Source of the DNA: Heligmosomoides polygyrus polygyrus
Taxonomy: Eukaryota > Nematoda > Chromadorea > Rhabditida > Heligmosomidae
Direction: 5' to 3'
NCBI GenBank assembly: GCA_947396885.1
Contig: OX377206.1
Span: 17,169,114-17,233,113, forward strand
Length of the DNA stretch: 64,000 bases
A program made the position numbers and the translations under genes. The notes beneath the pieces were generated by a model. The model was not told where the DNA came from, searched no databases, and was given only the letters and a program-made list of their open reading frames with translations. Shown here in pieces: positions 1 through 12,334 of this stretch. The stretch's first letter is position 1. Every line of letters starts with the position of its first letter.

Positions 1-2365
1 GAATGCGCCGCCCATAATTACTGCTCAGGCCTTTTCGGGGCAGAACTCATGACAAAACTCACTCGTCAGCCGGCTCTGAGACGCTGCAGTTTCTTGCCAT
101 TTTTGACCTACTCAGAGGTCCACAGGAAATTTGGAAACTACTACGGTGTTTCTCAGACAACACCCTACAGTTATAGTTAGGTCGCTTTGAAAATCTCCAC
201 GGTCACTTCATCGACGTTCCTCATCAGCTGTGTTTATTATTCTCTGAGTGTTCTCGACAGCGACTTGAGCGGTGTTACCGTGGATGTGAACCTGCAGTAT
301 ATAACCTATATAACCTATAACCTGCAGTCTCGAACTTGGGTGATGGTGTATTAAAACAGTGAAAGACGTAATGATAAATGTTGAGGCAGTTATCTGTTGA
401 CATACGCCATACATTTCAAAACATACGTAATCGCTAATTGCAGACAAAATCAATAATATTCCGGTAGATAGTAAGATATCTTCATCTTTACCATCTCGAT
501 CTTAAATTTTTTAGATTTTCCTTTGCGTTTCTTGATTATGCTTTAGCGAAAATTCTCTGAACACAAGAATGTGGGTGCCTATCCTAGTCGGGGGGAGGGG
601 GGGGGAAGGGTGCACCGACGATGGGAAAGCCAAGCACTCATAAGCAAGGTGGCTTATCCCTAGTACATTGTATGGTACCGTCCGCAGCTTTTGATAAAGT
701 CCCAAGAAGCCGCATTTTACCGGTTTTTGCCGAAATAACTCCCTCAAGGTCAATTATTTGAGAAGACAAGCACATTCTTGAGTTTAGCAGCTCAAGCTCT
801 ATCAGATAGAGCTAGGTTGCTGTCAAAAGGTTAAAAATTAACCGAGTTTTCCCAAATTTTAATTTTACCTTCAAAATCGTGCTCCATTACTACGGACGAG
901 TTGTCTTTTTCACCTAAACCCCTTCAGTTTCTACCTCATAACTCCTCTGGGTTTAGGTTTTTTGAGAAAGGGTTGGCACGTTTCGATTCGTTTCCTTGAT
1001 ATCTACGCAAACGTATGTGCAACTTTAGAGCACCGTATTGCCGTGTGTTGCCCAAGCGAATGACTGGAGCAGGCTTTTTGTGATTGGAGCAGCTCATTTC
1101 TCAGGAATCGCATGTTTTCGAAGTATCTCAAGCGTAGCTTCCATCGCCAGCGCTCTATTCTGTCAGGATCGGTCCGAGAGTGCGCCGTGCACAATGCGTA
1201 TAGGATTGAAATATGTATAGAAAGATGCTCTTGCATGCTAGCTCAGTGCGTAGTATATGGGTAATAGCTTCTGGTTTTACCGCAGTTGTCAAAAAGACTG
1301 GCAAAGGAGTTCCCTCCTCCTATTAGGATGCATCGAGTGCGGCATATGATGTCGGTGTTGAGTTGTTGGGTGAAACCTCTCATACTGTGATGACGTTCAT
1401 GACAGAGGTCTTGCCATCACTTCAGAACATAGCCAAGTCCTCGGTGATCGCCAGCGGTCCACGGTCGTCGCCTCTTCCATCAACGAAACGCCGCCGGCTG
1501 CAGAGTGGCGCCACAGCTGTCGCCGGCGACGACGACAAGCCTCGGCGACGTCTGAATAGCGGCGCCGCCGCTCGCGGTCTGGCGTAATCAAACCAGAAAC
1601 CGCCTCGCCCACCTATCCATCTAGCTAAGTCGAAACAAGCTTCTGAGCATTTTGCGGTCATCGCCGATTTCGAAGCGAATTCGCGCGAACTCTCGACCGC
1701 TGACCGCCCGAACACAACCTAAAACATGGGTCGCCTACAAGCCTACTGTACGTTACCGTATCGTCGCAGCTGCCGTCAAATATGCACTTCGCTCGCATGC
1801 ACTTGCACTACCAGTTTATCTGTGTGCGTTAAGTGAGAATTTCCGTAACCTCGTCGCATGTTCCTGTTCTCTACAGCATATTCCGGTCAACTAGAGGGAA
1901 TTTCTACTACGAGCGCCTGTTGCCTCTAAACAATATAGGGCTTTATTTTTAAAATATTGCTTCTCCAAGTCAACCTAGATTTATTTCTTTTGTGTCAGAT
2001 TCTTTATTCTGCGTAACTGCCTTCTTCTTTGACCACTAAATTCAATGACTTATTTGTTTTTAGTTTTGTGCTCATCTTTCCCTAAAACTGTTGATTCTCT
2101 GGACTGCATCACTGGCATGGTGGAGTTCCGGCTTTGTGACTCGATCGATGCTCATATTCAAAATTTGTTGGGGACGTTTCGATCAATAGGCCCTTCTTCA
2201 GGCATATAATTACATTATACAAATTCATATATGTACTAAGCAAAATAGCAGTAGAATCACTCCTGAATATGATGTGGATTTTGGGCGAACATATCCTTGC
2301 TGCAGTGCGTTTGTCGGCCAGAAATAAAGCGTTAGAGATGAAATAAGCTCTACGTTGGCCGATGT
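1..2365. other. No gene recognised
   Basis: A G-rich tract at 591-608. A CG-rich block at 1385-1830 is open in several frames at once, which points to base composition rather than coding. Confidence 0.5.
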
Positions 2366-2563
2366 GAGTGTAGCTGTCAGTAGTGCAGTTGGAGAAGGCG
2401 CCGACTGTTGTGTGCATCCCGAATCAATGATCGGATTTCGCCCAAGCCAAGCAAGCCTCCGAGGTTGGTGAATTGGCGCAAAAGAAGGAATAAACACAGT
2501 TTCATTCGTCACCTGTTACAGCAAGACATTATGAATATATGCCATAGACGCATTCAAATTAGG
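2366..2563 (+). mobile_element. SINE copy, old, 3'-truncated
   Basis: CGGATTTCGCCCAAGCCAAG, GGTTGGTGAATTGG and GCCATAGACGCATTCAAATT follow the order of the better-preserved copy at 30614. It meets a minus-strand copy tail to tail. Confidence 0.7.
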
Positions 2564-2572
2564 ATAAACTGT

Positions 2573-2672
2573 AAAGGATGGCGTTATTCAATCCCTTTTG
2601 AGATGCACCACGCATTCTGCTTCTACGGAGTGTCGTGGAGGCATTCTGAATGCGCATTTGACCTATTCAATG
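2573..2672 (-). mobile_element. SINE copy, 3' half
   Basis: AAAGGATGGCGTTATTCAATC, GATGCACCACGCATTCTGC and TGTCGTGGAGGC are the SINE tail end in reverse. It forms an inverted pair with the copy to its left. Confidence 0.75.
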
Positions 2673-2689
2673 AGTCTCGCCTTGCTATA

Positions 2690-4714
2690 TGAGTAAATGA
2701 AGTCTAAACGTGGCACTAATGAGTTGGACGAAATCCTGTGTTTGCATTTTGTGTTGTAAAACATTTTATAGATTTTATTTTCAGCTGTGCTCTAACTTGT
2801 TATTCCTATCTGTTTTTCTTCAAGGGGAACCTTTTTGTTAAAAATTTTAAAACAAATTATACAAGTGCTCTGATGACCTTCTCTGAATTTTGTTTCAGCA
2901 GATTAAAAATGAAATTTTACTGTAATTATTCAAATAATTGATTTAAGATTGGTAAAGAAACGTACTATATGTCAAGCTTCTTATGCACTCTCATGTAACT
3001 ATGTCTAAAACTGGAGTGATGTAATAGCAAGCGGTGGAATGCGTGTGAAAGCAGTTCGATTCTCTTTCATAACCTTACGGCGATTTTATCTCACTCTACC
3101 TGCCCAAGGAGAGAACTCCGGAAACAGGCAATCCTTTCGCTGTGCTCAACCCTAACGAGTCGGTGCCCTCTGCGAGGTTTCACTACTTTTACTAGTTTTT
3201 TTTTACTATCACAGTATCGCTGTGGTAGTAGCACTCGTGTTGGCAACCCAATGGACTGCCTTGCTCCTTTATTACTTTATTTTTGCATTTTGTTGGTGGT
3301 TTTTGGTTTCCCCTCTGTGTTCCCTCGCTTTATGCAGAAAAACATTGCAAAATATATTGAATTTATTGATTGACGTGACATCGACTCTGGTCAATGGACG
3401 GCAGCAGTCAGAAACAGGTATCAGTCTTGTAAATTTAAATTGTGAGTTTCTCGTGCATTTTCCAATGTATCGCATCCAATGGGTATGGACTGAATAGCAA
3501 AACGTTTATTTTTCGGTTTTCCACTTTTAGAAATTTTCAGTGCTTGATAGACAGCGGACCACATCTGTTGCAAAGTGGAAGTACTATTACTCAGCGGAAG
3601 GATAGAGTTTCCGTATTTCACTCCGAAAAGTTTCCGTAGATTCTTCCTTCTTCCAGTTACGCAAGCTGCATGTAGCTGCTATACATCACCGCCACGGATG
3701 TGGATCTTCTTCACATATCACAGAAGTTTGATGAGGCTTTCAGATGCGCAAACATCAGCAAGGGAATAAAATGTACATAATTACGACAGAGATCGATTGC
3801 TCATGAGCAGCGCTCAAGATGATTAATTTTATTTATTTTTGTCGTGCAATCGATTTCTATTTTTTATGGTAGCTTTTCTTATTTGTTTCGTATTATAAAG
3901 GCAGTAAAGTTCACGGAAGAAGACAATTGACCATTGGCAAATAAATGAAACCATTGAGAACTTTAGTGCCAAACTCCTTAATGTGTATGGTGCTTTTCTT
4001 TCTCGGGCAACTTTTAACGAATGACGTAGATTTGCAGAACGACTTTTTGGTTACACTTTTGAGAAAACTTTACTGAATCTAAATCGGGAAAAGTTTAGAT
4101 GGCGGCTACTCTCCTTCGAAGGCCAAAACAAAAACAAGCAGTGTATGTGGGATGGCACCAAATGGATGATTTTTTTTCAAGTTGAGGGCATTGAAGGTTT
4201 GGATTTGCACCGAACCAAGAACCTCGGACCGAAGAACGGAATGTCCTCCTTCAACCTCCACTCGCGTTGAATAAAAATTAATATTAAAAAGCACAAGCGA
4301 CGCAATGGACATTAGCTATAATATGACTGTTGATGGACAGACTTCGCAACGACTAGACAGTATCGATCAGTTGGCCGTTATCCGATCGATTTTACCCATT
4401 TTTATATTGTGGTGATCGTTCGGATCATGTAATTCCGTTACAGAGTTTGCAGGGTTCACCACAGATGAATAATATGTAATATTTTTACGCCAAATTGGAC
4501 GCTCTTCAAGAGCTGCCTGACAATTTTTGAAGTCAAAGTAAATGTCTTTCAAACCGGAATAAGTTTCTTATACAGCAAGCTAGAGGGTCTCTCCAAGAAG
4601 ATTATCATGCACTTTGCTTTTTATTTTTTGTTTGTTTTGGAATCGCTGTTCAGAAAAAAATTTAGTATAACTTTCCTTGAAGATTTTTATTTATTTTGCC
4701 GAGTGTCCAATTTG
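2690..4714. other. AT-rich, no gene recognised
   Basis: Only short unmatched frames and poly-T tracts. No splice-bounded exon with protein-like composition was found. Confidence 0.5.
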
Positions 4715-4744
4715 ACAAGAAAATATACTTATGCTCTCCCAAAA

Positions 4745-4995
4745 ATTTCGAATATTCGAATGGTTTCGAATACCGAAAATTTTCGAGCATTCGAAATCGA
4801 ATATATTCTTTAAACGCGATTTTTCTGAACACTCGAATTCGAATACATTCGAAAAACGCGATTTTTTGAATATTCGAATTCGAATACATTCAAAAAACGC
4901 GATTTTTTGAACATTCGAATTCGAGTACATTCGAAAAATGCGATTTTTCGAATATTCGAATTCGAATATTCGATTCGAATATTCGAATCCGAATG
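4745..4995. repeat. TTCGAAT-rich tandem array (left subterminal)
   Basis: Units of about 40 bp built from ATTCGAATTCGAATAC, ATTCGAAAAACGCG and ATTTTTTGAA, repeated four to five times. It lies inside the MULE-like element. Confidence 0.85.
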
Positions 4996-5689
4996 AAAAA
5001 TCAGGCTGTATTATAGACATGGTAGAAGGCAACACAGAAGAGAAAAGGGAAGCAATACATAACGGATCCCTTCCTAGTTAAGCACGAGGTTTTCATCGAC
5101 AGGCATCTCATAAACCCCCATGTGAGTCGTAAAAATGAGATAGAGAACTTACACGTAGAACGATCAAAGGGCTTATGGAAGCGTCTAATTTCCTTGCTTA
5201 CTGGAATACGAATTTTTCTCAAAGGAATACTAGTGTTTTGTTAATTGCTGCTTATGAGGAACAAACGAAAGTCTTACAACATATTTGAAGGGAACATTAT
5301 CTGGTTGAGCCACTGTAAGCTTCTAGGTCACTTTAAAACAATCCTTTTTGAAATTGGTGGCAGACTGACTGTTAAAGAACTTTCATGAAACAATGCTTTT
5401 GCCTAGCGGTAGCTAATGAAGGACTGACGACAAAGTACTACATGTAAATCTGTAGCAAGTCTGTCCTCCTCATCTGCAAATGTGAAAGATCACACTGTCG
5501 ACTTTGCGGCCACAAAATGTATTACAAGTAGCTAGGAATAGGCTACCCATGAGGGCCAGTCTCATTTCGTTCTGGTGATTCACCCAAGTAAGTGGTAGGA
5601 ATAAATATTTCTTATTTGCGATGAACTTGTGAATGTAATTATTCTCCAGCCAACATATTGATAAACTACGGTAGACTTCAGAAAAATAG

Positions 5690-5830
5690 ATCGATCGATA
5701 ACATCCGGCCGACATACACTGCCTCCTCTTTGTGAAGTCCGGCATACGGCCAACGTATCCATGCGAATCCCACTCCAAGTGGCCAATTCAGAACGAAAAT
5801 CGATAAAATCGATCGATAACATCCGGCCGC
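5690..5830. repeat. 117-bp-spaced direct repeat
   Basis: GATCGATAACATCCGGCC occurs at about 5695 and 5812. The block between is similar to 51410-51500. It lies inside the MULE-like element. Confidence 0.6.
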
Positions 5831-5999
5831 TTTCCGGGAAGTGACTAGTATCGATGAGGTGCTCAGTATCCGGGCACCGAGCCACCATCGTACCACAGCT
5901 TTGATTCACAGACAGAACCGTTTTGGCGACCCAAATTACCCGAGAAACCCACCAAGCCTTTTCAAAATACGCCGATACACAAATTCTTGTTGGGCATTC

Positions 6000-6190
6000 G
6001 AATGATACTTTTCGAATACTTGAATAATTTTTGCTTTCTGGGAAATTGCGAATATTCGAATGGTTTCGAATACCGAAAATTTTCGAGCATTCGAAATCGA
6101 ATATATTCGAAAAACGCGATTTTTTGAATATTCGAATTCGAATATTCAAATTCGAATGAAAATCATTCGAATACCTATTCGAATGGGTCA
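6000..6190. repeat. TTCGAAT-rich array (right subterminal)
   Basis: Repeats the block beginning CGAATATTCGAATGG found at 4750, in the same orientation, then short TTCGAAT units to the right terminus. Confidence 0.85.
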
Positions 6191-6320
6191 TTCGAGCATA
6201 AGTATACAAGAAAATGGTTGATGTATGTAGTTTCCTAATAACTATTGGGGTGAAGCCTAAATTAGCGTTCAGATCAACCGCATCGTCAGCTGACGCAAAC
6301 AAATAATATCCAGCATTTTT

Positions 6321-6609
6321 GAAAGATAAAGGATAAAGGACGGCGTTAGTCAATCCCCTTTAGGATGCGCCACGCACTTCTACGGGATGTCGTGGCCGCA
6401 ATTTGAATGCGTAGTTGGCCATACAATGATTAAGGTGGCCAGTCGATGAACAATTCAGCGCTTTTACCCTTCCCAGCCAAGTCTGGCATTATTTCACCTA
6501 CCTAAGAGGGATGGAAGGCTTGGTTAACCTCGGCGCGAAGTCCGAACCAGGAGCCTGGTATCGAGTGCACGCGATAGCCGGCACCTTCCACGGCTACACT
6601 ACCCACTCC
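6321..6609 (-). mobile_element. SINE copy, nearly full length
   Basis: Begins with the GATAAAGGATAAAGGACGG tail, then TGCGCCACGCACTTCTACGG, and ends with the tRNA-like head. CATTTTT flanks both sides (6314-6320 and 6610-6616). Confidence 0.85.
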
Positions 6610-8224
6610 CATTTTTATAGTTTACTGGCTAATGTAGATGAAGCAGCCCTTAGCTGTGTGGTTCCCGAATTTGGGAACTTCTGAGAGCTTAGCTGCTTGG
6701 CGTGGAGGACTTCAATCGCTTGCGAAATCAGAAGCCCTTTAGTGGCGCGAATGGAATTCGCCTGCTCCGAAGTGGCTGAAATTTCGCGCAGTCGCGGGAA
6801 GTGTCGAAATCGCACCGTACCCGGGTGGCGGTCGCAGTTCCTGTCGCTGTCGGCGCTCGCTCGCTCGATAAGCTGATCCGACCTTGAAAGCTCCGGCCAG
6901 CTCATGATATGTAGAGGGCGACGAAGACTTGGCGCCGCATATCGCTCGCACGCTAATCCACGCCGTCCCGTCGTCACCCCATCACCTGGCGGCTTTCACC
7001 CGGCGACGCCAGCCGGCGATCCGAACGTGTTCTTCTCCGTTTTTCGATCGACTATCGCTGCCGCCGGCGACGTTCTGAGTAATGGATGTCAGACGAAAAC
7101 TTGATACCCGATCTCAAATGAGTGCCAAGCGCAACTGGCTGCCGAACCGTCCTTTGGCGGTGCAGACGACAATCGAACCTTTTCCGACGTTCAGCGTGCA
7201 AGAAAACTCCCAATGCCGTAGGAAAACTTGATTCCGTGCAAAAAACGAAAGCGCTCTTTCCGGCGGGCGAGGTGGAGCGCAGAGAAGCGCGAGCGATAGG
7301 CTGTTCCGAACGGCTCTGTGCGCAGTTCGTCAAGAGTCCCCCTTGCCACTCGGCTACCTTTTCCCATGTTTTCCACGACGTTCCTTGGCAATCGCCATGT
7401 TCAGTACTACCCTCCTTCCCCGTGCTTCTTGAGGATTTTTATTAGCAAGTCCCGATTCCTTCAATGGGACTTTACTTTAACATTGCTAGGCCTAAACTAG
7501 CGTCCTACACCTCTTTCATTCGAATATACAGGTTATCCTAGTCGGGAGCGGGCAACCACGAGGTGACAGTTGCTCTCGCGCAGTCATGCCAAATCCTCAC
7601 CTCACCTGAGTTTGCTCGCAGAGAGTCAACCTCATGAGGTTGAAGATGAAGTTATCGAAAACGTTTAAGAGAGCGAATGGTGAGTCAAAGCACCATGTGC
7701 TCCCTTCCGACTAGAATAGGTACGAATTTTCATCCCACGCCGATGGGATAAAAGCGATTCGACATCACTGTTCGCCTGCACTGTTGTTCTGCTCCTACTT
7801 CTCTTCACTTCTAGAAATCATTTTGTTTTAGAAGGTTTAAAAAAAACCAATTAGCAGGGATGTCCTCATTATCTCGAAGCTGGTTTTTGTCGTTTTCTTC
7901 ACCTTTTACTTTACTTTTCTTTTCCTTTGATCTAAAGTCGAAAGAGGTCCACTGCTATATTAAAGTGGTATCCGATTTAGAAAATCGGGAGAACTGGCAC
8001 CGTTAATACATATCGCACTTTCAGTGCTCCACATGGCGACTGTTCTTGCATCTGGAATCGAGGTTCGGATGTCATTCAGGCCAACATTTCTAACCTCCGT
8101 TCATTTCTTCCGGGGTCCGTGAGCTGATACCAAACTTTTCTAGGAGGAGAAAATCAGCGCCTTTCCCAACGACTGGTCATTTTAGGGCAAAAACATGCAT
8201 TTGAACTGCCTCCAGGAAAACCCG

Positions 8225-8360
8225 TACAAGTAGAATGCGTGGCGCATCCCAAAAAAGATTTTACAACACCGCCCTTTATCCTTTTTAAACATAATTGATG
8301 CTACTTACAGGAATTCGATATCCAAAGTAAGTAGAATACGTGGCGCACTCCACAGTTGGT
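8225..8360 (+). mobile_element. Two SINE 3' fragments
   Basis: AAGTAGAATGCGTGGCGCATCC plus CGCCCTTTATCC at 8228-8285, and AGTAGAATACGTGGCGCACTCC at 8327-8353. Only the last 60 and 30 bases of the SINE remain. Confidence 0.6.
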
Positions 8361-8754
8361 TTGACTATTACCGAACTGCATCTTTGATCCCTATCACAGT
8401 TGTGATGCAGAGCAGCAGAAGAGTAAAGGATTTTGATGTAACGCTGAAAAATTCGGACCTATTAAACAAAACGTGTTGGAACAGAACTTCAAAAAGTAGC
8501 AGGCAATGTGGCGAGAACAGTATAGTCTACTCTTTAATGTAAAATGTTTTTCCTTGAGGATTCAACAATTTACATTCTGTTTACTTTGCTGCATTCCTGG
8601 AGGCATAGTGCACTAGGAAACTGGAGGAAGATTTGAAGGTTTGCAAATTGTAAATGAAAGCGTTTTGCATGTATTGTTGTGTTTATTAACACCATTCCAT
8701 TGTTTCCAATCTTCAAGTTGTCAATAGTTCACAGAACACGTTTGATCTTATACC

Positions 8755-8812
8755 ACTTTCCTCGAATATGAATTCTTTGGATTGGATTTGTTTCCTCGAA
8801 TATGAATTCTTT
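8755..8812. repeat. Short tandem duplication
   Basis: TTTCCTCGAATATGAATTC occurs twice, 43 bases apart, followed by TTT both times. Confidence 0.8.
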
Positions 8813-9320
8813 TTCTGATAACACTCCTAACGTTTTGCTAGAAGCTGTTCCTTGATCAAAGTGAGCTGCAGGAGACCAATTTGAGATAGAGCACGTCTTC
8901 TTAGGTCTTCCGATTATTTCGCTGTTCTGTTATTTTCACTCTCCGAGCTTCTAATGGCATTGGCCAGATGGTCGACACTTTCCACTGAATAATTATTCAG
9001 TTTATCGACGCGAAGGCACCTCTCAATTCTCCTCGTAGAAAGCTGCATAGCTCTATGTAGGCTTCGTAGTCGAATTTCTTAAAACCAACTGCATGTCCTA
9101 TTTTTATGTTTGAACCCTAGAGGTCGCTTTATGGTAATCTACGTTGCATGCTTTACCCTAAAGGGAGCCCAGGGTTCCTAGATGGTAACTGTATAGGAAC
9201 ATTGGTCACCCTTCCCCGAACGTTCTTCTATCTGCTGTGTTCTTTAAATGTTGTCTACTTGGGCTTCATTCCATTCACTCGACATTTGGTCAACTTTGAA
9301 AGTCTTCAACTAAAGCAAAA

Positions 9321-9585
9321 GAAAGGACGGCGTTAATCTTTCGTCATTTGGGATGCGCCACGTATTCCACGTATTGTGGAGGCAATTTGACTGCGCATTG
9401 GCCTATGCAGTGCTATCGCTATCCAGCCACTGAACAAATCAACGCTTTATTCTTTCCAGACAAAAACTCCAGTTATTCGACCCCGGGCAGCTGGAAGGCT
9501 TGGTTGATCTGGGCGGAATCCGAACGAAGAACAACGGTTTGGGATGCACGCAACATGTTGCACAGCGCTTCAGCGCGCCGCGCCC
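9321..9585 (-). mobile_element. SINE copy, diverged
   Basis: GAAAGGACGGCGTTAATC, GGATGCGCCACGTATTCC and GGCAGCTGGAAGGCTTGG keep the family order. The head is worn. Confidence 0.75.
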
Positions 9586-9639
9586 CACTTATGATAGGAC
9601 TGCCAAATTGCACTTGCCGCATTTCTTATCGTTAGTAGA

Positions 9640-11425
9640 TCGGCTATAATACTAAGAATATGTAGAGGTATGTTACAAAGAGGTTCGCTCCAGTTCAACT
9701 TGTCGATTCGTAACGAAACGTGTTGCTTCAAGAAATTCCATTTGAGGTCACTCTACGGCAGCGCCGCAGGAGGTACACCCGCCCCTGCTGAGGGGCGTGG
9801 CATCAGATACAGCCGCTGTTCTGAGGATCAGAAACTTTTGTTTTGCGTCTCAAATGTTTCGTAAGACAGCCGTTAGACTCTCGGTGAAGCCTAGGGGTTG
9901 GGGGTGGGTGAGCAAGAGGGATGAGAGGAAGATCGCACATCCCCCAACAGGGGGCGAGTGTACCTCCTTACCGTCCCCCTCACTCTACGAACTTTTATGC
10001 CAGTTCTTTCTTCGTCTTTGAATTGGCCTCAATATTACTTCCAGTCTTACTTCTGACCACGCGAGATTAAATCGGAAATAAACCAGAATTATACCGAGCT
10101 ATATTTGCTTGCTTGTTAACTAGACTTCCAGCTATGGTTCGACACATAACAACAAACGTAAGTGCATAATATACATTGGATCCGATAGAAAATCTTTGGA
10201 TAACTGAATGATTCTGATAACGGCAATTTAGTGAAAGATTCGGATCGAGCTATCCGAATGTACGAAAATGACTCATTCCATGTAATAGATCCGATCGGAA
10301 AAGTTCGGATAACTGGATGTCTCGGATTCGCAAATTTTGCGGACACCGGATTTTTTGGATGGTTTGAATAACTTCAATTTCGCGGAACACGGATTTTTAA
10401 ATGATTCGGATCAGGATATTCGAATCGGATATCCGAAATTGATTCATTCGTATCCATTGCATAGTGCGCAATTGAAGGGATTGTAATCCGTCGAGCCGCC
10501 ATGTAGTTTGCTGTCGTTTTCTGCAAAAGGCGCTCTCCAAACCGCGCTGCTGCTAATTGTCTTCTTTTTCTTCTTCCTCATCAAATGAGCATTTGTCACG
10601 CGCTACCGAAGAGAGCGAAGTTGGCCATAAAAACTCTACACCTCCTGCTGGCTGTCAGATCTTCCATACGTCGATGACAAAGATAGCCTTTTTGCGCTCC
10701 TAAAACCCGTCGCGTGCTAATGCCACGGAGTTGCAGGATGCGTGATGGGTTTCGATGCTGGAATGAGGTTGCCCAAATGTGTTTCAAAGAGCGATTCTTT
10801 AGTACTTGCTATCTGTGAATTTTTAATCTGCAAATTTCCCACTAGAAGTATGCAGAAGTACTTAGGGACGAGTTTTTACACATCAAGTGGACTACCATGC
10901 ACACAGGTCCGGATCATGCATTTGGCAGCTTTTTAAGTAGTAACAGCGGCTCAAATGAAATTCTTGATGCGCATGGGAGTGTATTGTGTCATTTTCAGCT
11001 GTCCTACATGGAGAACGAACGATGATTGTGATATATTGTTTGATTCTTCAACACTAACTCACTTTATATCTGCCAGTGCACAGCACACTGGCACAGACTA
11101 CATCCGCGCCTGGTCCCATAACGTGTAGCAACATTTCAAACTCTCATCAGAACAATTCGCAAGAAGGCATTGCTCCAGAGCCGTGTAAGGTCCCTGAAGT
11201 GTTAAGTCGCACTTGGCGATGTCTAAACGCATGATTCGGGGCTTACGGGATCCGTAACGTCGCCCGTAGTTCGTGCTGTGTTGGAGCAATATCCTGGAAT
11301 CTCCAACAACTCAGTTCGTGCCTTTTTGTACGTTTAAAGGTGACTCTATGAATTTTTCTTCTACGTGGATCTTCTTCATAACATGGGAATCTGGCTTATG
11401 CAGAACATTCCCAGATTAATCCATC
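9640..11425. other. No gene recognised
   Basis: Holds the ATCCGAA-rich repeat; otherwise unassigned. Confidence 0.45.
10185..10455. repeat. Diverged repeat of ATCCGAA / GGATAACT words
   Basis: Near-palindromic words (CGGATATCCGAA, TCGGATAACTG, GGATCGAGCTATCC) recur every 40-60 bases. It looks like a subterminal array of another DNA element, without clear ends. Confidence 0.5.
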
Positions 11426-11830
11426 ATGTTCCCTAAAAAGACTTCAAAGAACTTGACATCATTTTCAGTGGATGGACAATTTTTTGCTCGTTTGTACTGC
11501 AGCAAAGCAAGGAAAAAGAGAGCCATTCTATTGGTTGATATTGGTCTCCATATTGTAATTGCAGAAAGGAGTACTGAAATCGGAAAAAGAGTTCAAGAAA
11601 TTGATAGAAGTTTCAATGAAATTAGAGGGTTTAAGAAATTTACAGACTTTTTAGTGAAATTAGCTGCTCCTTTGGCCATGCCCGAAAGACCCAGCTTGTG
11701 TATGGTGTCGAATTTAGAGTGGAGGAAACGAATGGGAGAGCTCTCAGGAAACGTCGAAGAAGGAAGGAATATGAAGAACGCCCAACTTCATGTACATCAT
11801 CATTTTCCCCACGCCAGTGCACTAGAGTAG
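11426..11830 (+). CDS. Unexplained 134-codon open frame
   Basis: A single open frame from ATG to TAG, rich in Lys, Arg and Glu in its middle (EIGKRVQEIDRSFNEIRGF). It lies about 190 bases upstream of a LINE 3' remnant on the same strand, so it could be a decayed part of that element, but it does not show reverse-transcriptase motifs. Function unknown. Confidence 0.25.
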   Translation: MFPKKTSKNLTSFSVDGQFFARLYCSKARKKRAILLVDIGLHIVIAERSTEIGKRVQEIDRSFNEIRGFKKFTDFLVKLAAPLAMPERPSLCMVSNLEWRKRMGELSGNVEEGRNMKNAQLHVHHHFPHASALE

Positions 11831-12015
11831 AAAGAATAATGTACATGAAGTAGGAAGCATGAAGCATGAGGCCCTAAACGTCAAAGATCTAAACTCTATG
11901 CACGAGAGCTGGAAAAAACGCGATTGGCGTCGCGCAAGGAGGAATCGAGAGGACGACGCTTGAAGTTACACCATTCACGAGACAACATTTTAAAGCAAGA
12001 ATCTCTCTGAAATTT

Positions 12016-12330
12016 CGAACTTCGTCAGATCAGAGACCCTGTCGCACGGCCAAGTCGAAAATTAGGTGGGCCGGCCGCATAGCGCGTCTCAAGGCCCTCA
12101 CTGGACGAGAGCCACAGCGGACTGCACTCTGCGTGATGTCAAAAGAATACCAGGGCGCTCACCAATGCCCTGGTTGAACTTCTTCGCAAAAAGCCTGGAC
12201 CGTTGTGTGACAGTCCTCGTCTCCCTCGGGAGAAAAGGGTCCGTTTGACTGCTCTGTAAGGTACGGAGACGTCGTCTCGACCAATTTGATGATCAAAGGT
12301 ATATACGACAGGTGATCCTGGTGACCAGTA
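12016..12330 (+). pseudogene. LINE 3' remnant (second RTE-like family)
   Basis: AKSKIRWAGRIARLKALTG, then with frame changes RDVKRIPGRSPMPWLNFFAK, PREKRVRLTAL and a C-terminus related to RPLDQFDDQR. It ends in a CAGGTGATCCTGGTGACC tail, about two heptamer units. Confidence 0.72.
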
Positions 12331-12334
12331 CATT

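Larger units (their letters stand above)
4725..6205. mobile_element. MULE-like non-autonomous DNA transposon
   Basis: A perfect 10-bp direct repeat ACAAGAAAAT flanks the element (4715-4724 and 6206-6215). Just inside is a 12-bp terminal inverted repeat, ATACTTATGCTC. A 9-11 bp target duplication is typical of Mutator-like elements. The interior has no transposase. It carries TTCGAAT-rich subterminal arrays at both ends (4745-4990, 6000-6185), which share a block of about 60 bp. A 257-codon minus-strand frame (5580-6353) crosses the right border and is therefore not a gene. Confidence 0.8.
6620..9320. other. No gene recognised
   Basis: The CG-rich block at 6640-7330 has overlapping open frames on both strands and no recognisable motif. 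The rest is AT-rich with two SINE tails. Confidence 0.45.

Noticed and set aside
1397..1894. Four overlapping frames in a CG-rich block
   Set aside because: Open on both strands at once, with Arg/Ala/Ser-rich composition expected from CG bias; no motif.
4745..4995. Possible centromeric satellite
   Set aside because: Too short, and bounded inside a transposon with a clear target duplication.
5580..6353. 257-codon minus-strand open frame
   Set aside because: It crosses the right border of the MULE-like element and reads through the TTCGAAT array (low-complexity Phe/Ile/Arg), so it is a by-product of repeat composition.
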